From: Planctomycetales bacterium
GTDB lineage: Bacteria; Planctomycetota; Planctomycetia; Planctomycetales; Planctomycetaceae
NCBI GenBank assembly: GCA_028285345.1
Contig: JANQPT010000051.1
Coordinates: 62,001-126,000, forward strand
Direction: 5' to 3'
Length of the DNA stretch: 64,000 bases
A model generated the notes under the pieces. The model searched no databases and was not told the origin of the DNA. It was given only the letters and a program-made list of their open reading frames with translations. A program made the position numbers and the translations under genes. Shown piece by piece: positions 9,455 through 17,518 of the stretch (position 1 is its first letter; every line of letters begins with the position of its first letter).

Positions 9455-9482
9455 TTGTTACATTCGTCCAATGGTCTAAAAT
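9455..9482 (+). promoter_or_regulatory. Candidate sigma70-type promoter for the CydA-like gene
   Basis: TTGTTA at 9455-9460 and TAAAAT at 9477-9482 are separated by 16 bases and lie about 30 bases before the start codon at 9513, next to the ribosome-binding site GGAGAG. Found by eye only. Confidence 0.45.
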
Positions 9483-9512
9483 GCCTTGCATCATCCCAAC
9501 CGGAGAGAGCGC

Positions 9513-10919
9513 ATGGATTTCCCGTACTATCCCATCAACGATTTTGGACCGATGATGAAAGGGGTCGTGATCGGCGTCCTGGGAATCGTGCACGTCTTTC
9601 TGGCGCAGTTCGCCATCGGCGGCGGAATCTTGATGTGCTACTTCGAATGGCTTTCGCAAACCGGCCGCTGTCCGCCGGCGCGGCAGTTTGTCGACGGCTT
9701 CTTTAAGTTTCTTGTGCTGATCAGCTTCATCGTCGGCGCCATCACCGGTGTCGGGATGTGGTTCACGTCCATTCAGATCAGTCCCCGCACGATCGGCATG
9801 ATGGTCGACGAGTTTCACTGGATTTGGGCGATCGAGTGGACGTTTTTCTGCTTGGAAATCGTTTCCGGCTACTGTTTCTATCGCTACGGAAGCCGGCTCG
9901 ATGGTCCGTCGCGGATGACTTTCCTGGTGTTGTATGCCGTTGCCGCGTGGGGCAGCCTGTTTTGGATCAACGGCATCCTCTCCTGGCAACTTACTCCCGG
10001 CTCGTGGCTCGAAACTCATGTGATCTGGGACGGCTTCTTCAATCCCAGTTTCTGGCCGTCGCTGCTGTATCGCACGGTCGTCTCAATGGCGATCGCTGCA
10101 CTGGTCGCCTGCGCGGTGATGAACGCGATGCCTGCGCTCAACAGAGAGACCCGCACACTGCTAATTCACCGCGCCGCACACTTCCTGTTGCCGATGGTAC
10201 TGATGCCGGTCTTGGGATTCTGGTACCTGATGAGTTGGCCCGAGGACAGCCGCAGTTGGGTCACCGGCGGCAGCCCGGCCATGTCGCTGTTTTTGATGAT
10301 GGGGGTCGGGTCCTCGCTGCTCGTCGGCGCTTATGCCACGATCGCTGTCTGGTGGGGGAAACTGTACATCAACGGCGCCACCGCAACACTGTTGTGCGCC
10401 CTCGCCCTGGCGGCGACCGGCGGCGGGGAGTTCGTGCGCGAAGGGGCGCGCAAGCCCTATACCATTCGACAGGTGCTCTATTCCAACTCCATCGAACAGC
10501 CGGAAATCAAGGATCTGCGAAAAGTCGGTTCGGCGACGAACGATCCCTATCCCTTGCAGCAAGCGACCGACTATCCCACGGGGCAACTCCGGCTCGGTGC
10601 GAAAGTGTTTCGCTTTCAGTGCAGCATTTGCCACACCATGCACGGCGTAAACGGCATGGTCGAGCTCACCGGTAACTGGTCCGACGATCAAAAGCGAATG
10701 ATGATCGCCAAGCTGCAACAGACCAAGCCGTTTATGCCTCCGTTCTCCGGATCGGCGGTCGAACTGGAAGCTCTGGTGCAATTGATCAGTTGGGAGGCCG
10801 CAGACCGTCCCGAGCGGCAGGAACAGTCGGTCGACGACGCGGTGATCCAGCGGATCCAAACCTGGTTGGACGAGGCCGGGACCGATCCCGCTCCGCGTCT
10901 TCCGCGGCTGGGATATTAG
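9513..10919 (+). CDS. CydA-like cytochrome bd superfamily subunit fused to cytochrome c
   Basis: A 468-residue polytopic membrane protein. Residues 1-305 follow the CydA plan: His27 in the first helix (candidate haem ligand), the helix with AIEW and CLEIV (Glu108, Glu115) matching the two CydA glutamates of the proton/haem pocket, and FWINGILSWQLTPGSW matching the CydA NGWMQxPxG segment. The C-terminal part (about 350-468) is a soluble cytochrome c domain with C370SIC373H374. The usual cydB partner is absent nearby. It resembles C-terminal cytochrome c-containing members of the bd superfamily (the 'OR-C' type discussed for CydA diversity). The ATG at 9513 is preferred over 9486 because GGAGAG lies just upstream. 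Electron donor and true substrate (oxygen or other) are not known. Confidence 0.8.
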   Translation: MDFPYYPINDFGPMMKGVVIGVLGIVHVFLAQFAIGGGILMCYFEWLSQTGRCPPARQFVDGFFKFLVLISFIVGAITGVGMWFTSIQISPRTIGMMVDEFHWIWAIEWTFFCLEIVSGYCFYRYGSRLDGPSRMTFLVLYAVAAWGSLFWINGILSWQLTPGSWLETHVIWDGFFNPSFWPSLLYRTVVSMAIAALVACAVMNAMPALNRETRTLLIHRAAHFLLPMVLMPVLGFWYLMSWPEDSRSWVTGGSPAMSLFLMMGVGSSLLVGAYATIAVWWGKLYINGATATLLCALALAATGGGEFVREGARKPYTIRQVLYSNSIEQPEIKDLRKVGSATNDPYPLQQATDYPTGQLRLGAKVFRFQCSICHTMHGVNGMVELTGNWSDDQKRMMIAKLQQTKPFMPPFSGSAVELEALVQLISWEAADRPERQEQSVDDAVIQRIQTWLDEAGTDPAPRLPRLGY

Positions 10920-10948
10920 GTTTCATTGGAAACCACCGAATTGACGAT

Positions 10949-11024
10949 GGGTGGCTGGGGTCGAGCGAAGCGAGCCACCAGTTTCTGAAACTGGGGGCGG
11001 ACTAACGTCCGACCCCCGCCACCC
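10949..11024. repeat. Compound hairpin element, likely dispersed repeat
   Basis: A 76-base stretch with nested dyads: outer arms GGGTGGC (10949-10955) and GCCACCC (11018-11024); CCAGTTTC-T-GAAACTGG; and a hairpin around GGAC-TAAC-GTCC flanked by G and C runs (about 10994-11016). It includes TCGAGCGAAGCGAG. Such layered hairpins between genes look like REP-type elements. It may also end transcription of the upstream gene. The number of other copies is unknown from this window alone. Confidence 0.5.
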
Positions 11025-11046
11025 TGAAGCATCTTTTCCCATATAA

Positions 11047-11180
11047 CCTAGAGCTTTGACAGACCGATGAATTGGGGTAGCAGACGTCGTGAGACTTCTG
11101 AATTCACAATCGGAGAGCACAAGTTTCCGAACTCTCACGAGTTCGGCTACCCAAGAATTAATGTTTGACAAAGCACTAGG
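11047..11180. mobile_element. MITE-like palindromic element, 134 bases
   Basis: The ends are imperfect inverted repeats: CCTAGAGCTTTGACAGAC at 11047-11064 pairs with GTTTGACAAAGCACTAGG at 11163-11180 (15 of 18 positions). Inside, GGGTAGC and GCTACCC also pair, and each arm holds a small hairpin of its own (GTC-GTGA-GAC on the left, CCGAACTC-TCAC-GAGTTCGG on the right). The element is non-coding. The layout matches miniature inverted-repeat elements or palindromic repeats, but no transposase or clear target-site duplication was seen. Confidence 0.5.
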
Positions 11181-11235
11181 CCGGGATTTGCGCGGCGCTG
11201 CTTCGTTCCGGATGCGAGAGCTGCATCTCGCCGGA

Positions 11236-11994
11236 CTACGTCTCCGGCCGGAATTTGAGCCGTTCCCGCTCCAGTCGCTCATGCAGGAACTTCATCACGG
11301 CCGGCGCCATGTGATTGAAGTATTCCCAGCTATGTCCCCCCGCGCTGGTGGTAACGTCCTTCTCGAATAGAATCCCCGAAGATGAGAGTTTGCTGATGAG
11401 CCGATCGGTTCCCTCGAAGCAATCCGCATCTTGCGGGTCGCACGCAATGAATTGCTGGGCCGGCCAATTGAGCGGATGCAATTGCAGCGTCGCGCTATCC
11501 TGCCGCGCGTCGAGAGCCGACTCGTACATTTCATCCAGCGGCAATCCCATGCCCCACCAATTCTGAAAATCGACAGCCGGCGCCAGCGCGGCCACGACCG
11601 GAAATTCACGCGGGTGCCAATACGCCAATCGCAATGCCCCTTGCCCGCCCATGCTGACGCCGCTCACGGCGACCGCCGGCGGCGCGGCGTCGTAATCGGT
11701 GCCCAGAAACGGCAGCAGATGCTCCATAATGAATTCTACCGGCGACATCTCCGCGTCGAATTCACGGCAGATTCGCTTGCCCCACCAGGAGCGTTTTCCA
11801 TGCGGGCAGACCGCCACGAATCCGTACCGCTCCAGTTCCTGCGTATATACTTCGTTCCCTTTGAGCGTCCGTCCTCCATGTCCGTGCAGATGCAGAACCG
11901 CGTAATTGTGTTCTGATCTTTGTGACGGCTCGTAGACGTCGACCGGTTTGCCGGCGACGTCGATTTGCTTCCAAGTTCCACAGGAGTCGTTCAT
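11236..11994 (-). CDS. Alpha/beta hydrolase, esterase D-like
   Basis: A 252-residue cytoplasmic hydrolase without signal peptide. The nucleophile elbow is GVSMGG with Ser114, His221 sits in AGGHSWEY, and an aspartate such as Asp188 in CDPQDAD could complete the triad. HLHGHGG forms the oxyanion loop. The pattern resembles S-formylglutathione hydrolase/esterase D and PHB-depolymerase-like esterases. It lies 58 bases downstream of the oligopeptidase gene on the same strand, so the two are probably co-transcribed. Natural substrate unknown. Confidence 0.8.
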   Translation of the reverse strand: MNDSCGTWKQIDVAGKPVDVYEPSQRSEHNYAVLHLHGHGGRTLKGNEVYTQELERYGFVAVCPHGKRSWWGKRICREFDAEMSPVEFIMEHLLPFLGTDYDAAPPAVAVSGVSMGGQGALRLAYWHPREFPVVAALAPAVDFQNWWGMGLPLDEMYESALDARQDSATLQLHPLNWPAQQFIACDPQDADCFEGTDRLISKLSSSGILFEKDVTTSAGGHSWEYFNHMAPAVMKFLHERLERERLKFRPET

Positions 11995-12052
11995 GCGACG
12001 GTTTCAAATCGGGGAAGTGGTCTCGTGCAAGAAAGGGGTACGGCCCTCGGAT

Positions 12053-13861
12053 TTAGTTGGCGTCAATCAATTCCGAAAAGCGGCGGCCACGGTCCTCGAC
12101 GACATCCAAGCTCTGATTCCAGAAGTCAGGTTCGGTCAAATCGTATCCAAACGTGGAACGGACCGAGTCTTCGGCCGACATGCAGCCGGTCGCCTTCAGA
12201 AACTCGCGATATTGGGCCGGGAAATCTCCATCCGACTGTTGCGACAACTTGTAGATGCCGAGCGACAACAAATAGCCGAACGTGTAAGGAAAGTTATAAA
12301 ACGGCAGTCCGCTGATATAAAAATGCAGCTTCGAAACCCAAAAGTTCGGATTCCAACCGTCGTCGCACAGCGCGTCACAGTATGCTTGTTTCTGTGCATC
12401 GAGCATCAACTCGCGCAGTTTCGCCGGAGTGAGCTCTCCGTGCTTGCGTTGACGATGAAATTCATCTTCGAAGAGAAATCGGGCGTGAATATTCATTAAG
12501 AACGAGACCGCGTCGCTCAACATGCCGTCGAGGATCTCGGCGCGCTGCTGCCGGTCGTCCGTTTCCAACAGCCGCTGCTCGGCAACGACCGCCTCCGCAA
12601 ACGTCGAAGCCGTCTCGGCCAGGTTCATCGGATACTGCTGCAGCATGATTGGCTGGTCTTTGAGGACCCAGCTGTGATACGCATGGCCCAACTCGTGCGC
12701 CAGTGTCGACAGCCCAACCTCCGAGTTCGTATGCGTCATGAAGATCCGCGACTGCCCATATCGAGGAAAGGTCGTGCAAAACCCGCCTTGCCGCTTGCCG
12801 CCCCGGTCTTCCGCTTCGATCCAGCCGTCACGGCAGGCCTGTACGGCGAATTCTCCCAACTCGGGGCTGAACCCCGTGAACGTTTCCACAATCCGCTTCA
12901 CCGCGGCGTCATAGCTGACATCGTCAGACTTTGTGGACGAGATCGGATAAGCCACCGTCAGGTCATACCAGGCGAGTTTCCCGAGTCCCAGCACCTCGGC
13001 TTTTTGACGCAGATAGTTCACGAGAATATCTTTGCGGGCAGTGATCGCCGACCACATCGCGTCCAGCGACGCGCGCTGCATACGGTTTTCATGGAGCGGT
13101 ACGACCAGATGATCCTCCAAACCGAGATGCGCGTATCGCGTCAACCGTGTCCCCGCGATATGGTTCAAGGCATCCGCGCAACTGCCGGCGATTGAATCCC
13201 AAGCTTTGTCGGCGGCATAGAAATTGTTTTCCCGCACTTCTCGATGAGGAACGTCCAAGCGAATCTGCCCAGGCGACTTGCGAACGATTTCGCCTTTGTG
13301 CATCACCTCGACCCGCAATTCCCCCGACAGTCGGTCGTAAAGCCGCCCCCATGCATGAATGCCGTCGACGGAGAGATCGGAAAAGAGCGCCTCTTGTGGT
13401 TTGGGCAAACGCAGTTCCGCATGCCGCCGCGACTGGCGGAAAAAGAATTCACTGGCCGCAAGAGTTGGTTCGACACTCAAAAACGCTTCGAAATCCTCCT
13501 CGCCTGCCTCCGCTAGTACAATCTCAACATTCGTCGCCACGGTCTCCAGCGCAGGCGACAATGCGGAGAGCGCCGCTTCGTACTGCTGGTACTGTTTGTT
13601 CTCCGCATCAGCCGCACAGTGGCAGCCGATGAACGAATACAAGTCATCGTTGCGTGCCGAGATGTCTTCGTAGTCTTTGAAGAACTCCGCCCAGAATGCG
13701 ATTCCATCAGCCGCCGATGAGATGGCCGGCAGCCGCTGCGACCTGTCAGCCAGCGCCTCGGCATCGTCGCGAAAGTTTTTGAAAACCGCGGCAAAGTCCT
13801 CAGTCGCTGGATTGGGATAGAGCGAGTCGAGGTCCCAATTCACGGGATAAGATTCAGTCAT
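12053..13861 (-). CDS. pepF: M3 family oligoendopeptidase
   Basis: A 602-residue zinc metallopeptidase of the thimet oligopeptidase/PepF family, which cleaves short peptides in the cytoplasm. The zinc motif HELGH starts at residue 389 (ligands His389 and His393) and is followed by the helix carrying the third ligand (MNLAETASTFAEA). There is no signal peptide and the length is standard for PepF. The ATG at 13861 gives a normal N-terminus. It is the first gene of a likely two-gene unit with the esterase. Confidence 0.9.
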   Translation of the reverse strand: MTESYPVNWDLDSLYPNPATEDFAAVFKNFRDDAEALADRSQRLPAISSAADGIAFWAEFFKDYEDISARNDDLYSFIGCHCAADAENKQYQQYEAALSALSPALETVATNVEIVLAEAGEEDFEAFLSVEPTLAASEFFFRQSRRHAELRLPKPQEALFSDLSVDGIHAWGRLYDRLSGELRVEVMHKGEIVRKSPGQIRLDVPHREVRENNFYAADKAWDSIAGSCADALNHIAGTRLTRYAHLGLEDHLVVPLHENRMQRASLDAMWSAITARKDILVNYLRQKAEVLGLGKLAWYDLTVAYPISSTKSDDVSYDAAVKRIVETFTGFSPELGEFAVQACRDGWIEAEDRGGKRQGGFCTTFPRYGQSRIFMTHTNSEVGLSTLAHELGHAYHSWVLKDQPIMLQQYPMNLAETASTFAEAVVAEQRLLETDDRQQRAEILDGMLSDAVSFLMNIHARFLFEDEFHRQRKHGELTPAKLRELMLDAQKQAYCDALCDDGWNPNFWVSKLHFYISGLPFYNFPYTFGYLLSLGIYKLSQQSDGDFPAQYREFLKATGCMSAEDSVRSTFGYDLTEPDFWNQSLDVVEDRGRRFSELIDAN

Positions 13862-14352
13862 GTTGCGTTCCTGGTAGCGAAGTCGGCAAGAATCGGTCGG
13901 TGGCGGTCGCTTCGAGTGTAATCATCAAGCCAGGATCGCTGAAGAGACAGCGCTTCAGACCTGGCTGAATATTATTCATCCGGTGCTGCGAAGTTGTGCC
14001 ACCACGACAATGTACAAAAAAATCGATGATTGGCCGACATCGCGGTGTGATCTTGCGAATCGCTGCGGTACAATCCTGAGGTCATCCGCATATGAAGCGC
14101 GGATATCTCAGCCCGGTCAAAGACGTGGATCACCCACAAAGTTTTTCTCGTCTCGCAGGAAATCACATCCGACCGGCGTAAGCAGGACGCGACAGTGGGG
14201 CCGGAACTAACGATGGTTCCGTCTCTTCTGGAATCAGCAGCCATTGCGATCCTCGTTTCACGTTTTCCACAAGCCAGTTTTGATGCATCGATCATCAAGT
14301 TGATGACGACCCCCGTTCGGATTGGAAACCCGTTGTATAAGGAACGGACCAG
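13862..14352. other. Divergent intergenic region with one hairpin
   Basis: This region separates two divergent genes and should contain both promoters. A hairpin is visible at 13928-13966 (AGCCAGG and CTGAAG pairing with CTTCAG and CCTGGCT). A TATAAG at 14336-14341 lies close to the right-hand gene without a convincing -35. No gene or tRNA was recognised. Confidence 0.4.
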
Positions 14353-15294
14353 ATGACCAAGAATTCGATCACCCTGTTTGCGCTCGCCCTCGCAATTGCG
14401 GCGTTAGGCAACATCGACATCGCCGCAGACGATTCGGCAAAGAAACCCGGTTCCTCGGACTCCAGCACCAACACGCATGAACAGGCCATCCGCAATTCCG
14501 CCCGGATGTTTACCGACGCGTTCAACAAGCGTGACGCGGAGGCGATTGCCGGGCAGTTCATCGAAGAGGCGGAGTACGTCGGAGAAGACGGTGAGGTGAT
14601 CGCCGGTCGCGCCGACATTGCCGCGGAGTTTGTCGCCGTGTTCGAGAATTCACCGGAGCTGACAATCGAAACCGTCATAGAATCGATTCGCTTTTATGGC
14701 AAAGTCGTCGCCGTGGAGAAGGGGACGACCCGCGTCACGCGTGCCAAAGGCGAGCAACCAGCAGAGGGCGGGTACACTGTCGTTCACGTGAATACGGACA
14801 AGGGCTGGAAGATCGCCCGTGTGAGAGAAGTCAAGAGAGCCCCACAAACGAACTACCACCGTCTCAAAGAACTGGAGTGGATGGTCGGCGACTGGATCGA
14901 TGAAGGGGAGGACTCTGTGATCGTCACTTCATGCAACTGGTCGAAAAACAAGAACTATCTGCTGCGGACATTTAAGGTCCGCACATCCGGCGAAGATACC
15001 ATTGAAGGCACCACCCGAATCGGCTGGGATCCGCTCACCAACAAGATCAAATCCTGGACCTTCGATACCGAAGGGGGGTATGCCGAAGGACTGTGGACGA
15101 ACGATGGCGATCGTTGGATCGTCAAAACCACCGGCGTCTTGCGGGACGGACAAACGGCGTCCGCGACAAACGTGTTCACGTACATTGATTCCAGCACTTG
15201 CACTTGGCAATCGGTCGACCGTACCGTCGGCGGCGAATTGATGCCGAACATTGAAGAACTGACGATCGTCCGCCGTCCGCCGAAAGCCCAATAG
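14353..15294 (+). CDS. Secreted SnoaL/DUF4440-like protein
   Basis: A 313-residue protein with a signal peptide (MTKNSITLFALALAIAALG, cleavage near IAADD). Residues about 40-155 look like the SnoaL/DUF4440 cone fold of the SgcJ/EcaC type: a helix ARMFTDAFNKRDAEAIAGQF, then EEAEYVGEDG and the closing strand GWKIARVREV. The second half (about 165-313) begins LEWMVGDWID and has repeated beta strands ending EELTIVRRPP, a DUF1579-like or lipocalin-like layout seen in planctomycete proteins. Function unknown; exported small-molecule binding is possible. A good AAGGAAC ribosome-binding site precedes the ATG. Confidence 0.7.
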   Translation: MTKNSITLFALALAIAALGNIDIAADDSAKKPGSSDSSTNTHEQAIRNSARMFTDAFNKRDAEAIAGQFIEEAEYVGEDGEVIAGRADIAAEFVAVFENSPELTIETVIESIRFYGKVVAVEKGTTRVTRAKGEQPAEGGYTVVHVNTDKGWKIARVREVKRAPQTNYHRLKELEWMVGDWIDEGEDSVIVTSCNWSKNKNYLLRTFKVRTSGEDTIEGTTRIGWDPLTNKIKSWTFDTEGGYAEGLWTNDGDRWIVKTTGVLRDGQTASATNVFTYIDSSTCTWQSVDRTVGGELMPNIEELTIVRRPPKAQ

Positions 15295-15511
15295 AAGTTT
15301 CGGTTCACTGGCGATCTTGCGAAGTGCGTGCAACAACCAAGTACGAATCCCGGCCCCCCGTTGCTGTTGATCGATGACTCGTTCAATGACGGACGTTCAA
15401 GACGCGCCAGAGGGGTTGGCAACCAATCAAAGCATTCCAACGAAAACCACCGCCTGGACGATGTGGGGCAATTCCATCGCGGGCAAGTTTTTCCGATGAG
15501 GAGAGGGCACG

Positions 15512-17338
15512 ATGAAGAAATCGATCGCGATGGTCACCGTCATGATTTTGGTGCCGCTGTTAGTGAGCGGTGACGCTCTTGGCCGAGGACGTGGCGGCGG
15601 AGGTCGTGGCGGCGGTCGAGGAGGCGGGGCACGCGGCGGCGGAGCACGCGGCGGCGGTGCGCGAGGCGGCGGTGCGCGTGGTGGCGGAGGACGATCGAGC
15701 GGATCGTTCAGCCGGAGCCGTCCGAGCTCCCGTCCGAGCACTCGACCGGGCGGTTCGAGGCCCGGTGGCTCACGTCCCGGCGCAAGCCGGCCCGGTGGCA
15801 GTCGTCCAGGCGGCAGTCGTCCCGGTGGTAGCCGCCCTGGCGGTGGAGCGAATAGACCCGGCGGCGGACGGCCCAATGTCGGCAACCGGCCAGGTGGCGG
15901 CAATCGTCCTGGCGGAGGAAACCGTCCCGGCGGCGGAAACCGTCCCGGCGGAGGAAACCGTCCCGGCGGAGGAAATCGTCCCGGCGGCGGGCGGCCAGGA
16001 ATCGGTGACCGACCCGGCGGGGGGAACCGGCCCGGCGGCGGCAACCGTCCCGGCGGCGGCCGACCCGGAATTGGCGACCGCCCTGGCGGTGGCAACCGAC
16101 CCGGAAATCGACCGGGCAATCGTCCCGGCAATCGCCCGGGAAATGGCAATCGGCCCGGTGATCGACCTGGCAACCGACCCGGGAATCGGCCAGGAAATCG
16201 GCCCGGTAACCGTCCTGGAAATCGTCCGCCTGGATACCGTCCCGGTCGACCGGGATACGGACATCGCCCCGGTTACGGTGGAGGACGCTGGAATCGCCAC
16301 TACAATCACCACAAGAATTGGTATCACGGCGGTTGGCACGGGCATTGGGGACGCGGTTGGCGGTACTATCCGTGGGCTTGGGGATTTGCCGGTTTCGGTT
16401 TGGGCAGCCTCGTCTACAACTGGGGTTATGTGCCTTACAGCAACCCCTACTACGTCGACAATACAAGTTCCACCGTCGTCTATAACTACTCTGAGCCGAT
16501 TCCGGTGATGACGACCGACGATAACGGCGACGTCCCGCCCGAATCGATCTCCGATCCCGCTCTCGATAAATTCGATCAGGCCCGTGAACTCTTCAAGGAG
16601 GGGGACTACGACGGTGCTCTGAAATTGGTGGACTCGGCGCTGAAGGATATGCCCGGCGACGCGGTGCTCCATGAATTTCGGGGACTGATTTTGTTTGCCA
16701 AGGGGGACTATCAACAGGCTGCCGGCGTCGTCTATGCCGTTCTCTCGGCCGGTCCTGGCTGGGATTGGACAACGCTCAGCGGATTGTACGGAAATGTTGA
16801 GACCTACACCGACCAGTTGCGGGCACTGGAGAAGTATCGCAATGAACACCCCGATGACGCCTCCATCCGCTTTTTACTGGCGTACCAGTACATCACATGC
16901 GGACATGATGAAGCGGCCGTCAAAGAACTGAAGAAAGTCGTCGAACTCAACCCGGACGACCAACTCTCGGCACAGCTATTGCGCGGCATGACCGAAGGAG
17001 AGGGTGGGGATGAGGACGCGGCGCCGCCGGATCCACCGAAGACCAAGCCGCAACCTGCAGGGGCGACGTTAGCGGGCAACTGGAAGGCCGAGCGCGGCAA
17101 AGATCGGTTTGATCTGAAGCTGGGTGATGACGGTAAGTTTTCCTGGAGTTATACCCAGGACGGCAAGACCGAGAAGTTTGACGGCACCTATTCCGAAGGG
17201 AACGGCCTGCTGACGCTCGTACCGAGCGATGGCGGCGGCGCGATGGTCGGCGAACTTTCCTGGGACGGCGCGACGGCTTTCAACTTTCGGATGTCCGGCG
17301 GTCCGCCTGACGATCCCGGACTGAACTTCAAGAAGTAG
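15512..17338 (+). CDS. Secreted Gly/Arg/Pro/Asn-rich protein with TPR-like region
   Basis: A 608-residue protein with a signal peptide (residues 1-23) and a GAGGAGAGG ribosome-binding site. Residues about 25-250 are a low-complexity region built of RPGG, GGNRPGG and NRPG units, first with GGARGGG repeats. Next comes an aromatic/His/Gly-rich stretch (about 250-320; GGWHGHWGRGW) with a short hydrophobic segment. Residues about 350-490 form TPR-like helical repeats (ARELFKEGDYDGALKLVDSA), and a small beta-rich domain beginning LAGNWKAERGKDRFDLKLG ends the protein. It may be a cell-surface or matrix protein whose disordered arm binds polyanions; this is inference. Confidence 0.75.
   Translation: MKKSIAMVTVMILVPLLVSGDALGRGRGGGGRGGGRGGGARGGGARGGGARGGGARGGGGRSSGSFSRSRPSSRPSTRPGGSRPGGSRPGASRPGGSRPGGSRPGGSRPGGGANRPGGGRPNVGNRPGGGNRPGGGNRPGGGNRPGGGNRPGGGNRPGGGRPGIGDRPGGGNRPGGGNRPGGGRPGIGDRPGGGNRPGNRPGNRPGNRPGNGNRPGDRPGNRPGNRPGNRPGNRPGNRPPGYRPGRPGYGHRPGYGGGRWNRHYNHHKNWYHGGWHGHWGRGWRYYPWAWGFAGFGLGSLVYNWGYVPYSNPYYVDNTSSTVVYNYSEPIPVMTTDDNGDVPPESISDPALDKFDQARELFKEGDYDGALKLVDSALKDMPGDAVLHEFRGLILFAKGDYQQAAGVVYAVLSAGPGWDWTTLSGLYGNVETYTDQLRALEKYRNEHPDDASIRFLLAYQYITCGHDEAAVKELKKVVELNPDDQLSAQLLRGMTEGEGGDEDAAPPDPPKTKPQPAGATLAGNWKAERGKDRFDLKLGDDGKFSWSYTQDGKTEKFDGTYSEGNGLLTLVPSDGGGAMVGELSWDGATAFNFRMSGGPPDDPGLNFKK
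15580..16245 (+). repeat. Degenerate tandem repeat coding for RPGG/GNRPG units
   Basis: Short GC-rich units (for example GGCGGAGGAAACCGTCCC) repeat with variation across this stretch, inside the secreted low-complexity protein. The repeat creates long open frames on both strands and in other frames, which are not genes. Units vary in the third codon position, so the protein repeat rather than the DNA seems conserved. Confidence 0.75.
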
Positions 17339-17518
17339 GGAAAGTGACTAAGCCATACGCCGTCAGTCGGCGACTGGATGTTATGAAGTAAAAGCGGGCC
17401 TTACGCTGATCGGCGAAACGAATTGTTTGCGTTGTCGCCGCACCCGCGTTAGCATGGATTTTGCGCTGGATCAGGAGTTCACATTCGGAATTCTCCACAC
17501 ACCAGAGGACCGTTTACG

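Noticed and set aside
9393..10019. 208-residue minus-strand frame opposite the CydA-like gene
   Set aside because: The plus-strand frame has clear CydA motifs; the opposite frame has none.
15427..16173. 248-residue Pro/Gly/Arg-rich frame on the minus strand
   Set aside because: It is the complement of the RPGG repeat region in the real plus-strand gene; composition follows from the repeat and there is no start signal.
15580..16245. CRISPR-like repeat array
   Set aside because: Units are short, adjacent without spacers and encode protein repeats in frame; no cas genes.
15570..16508. 312-residue frame in another reading frame, same strand
   Set aside because: Ala/Val-rich frame produced by the repeated GC-rich units of the annotated gene, without ribosome-binding site.
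15770..16849. 359-residue minus-strand frame
   Set aside because: Shadow of the same repeat-coding gene; no plausible protein features.
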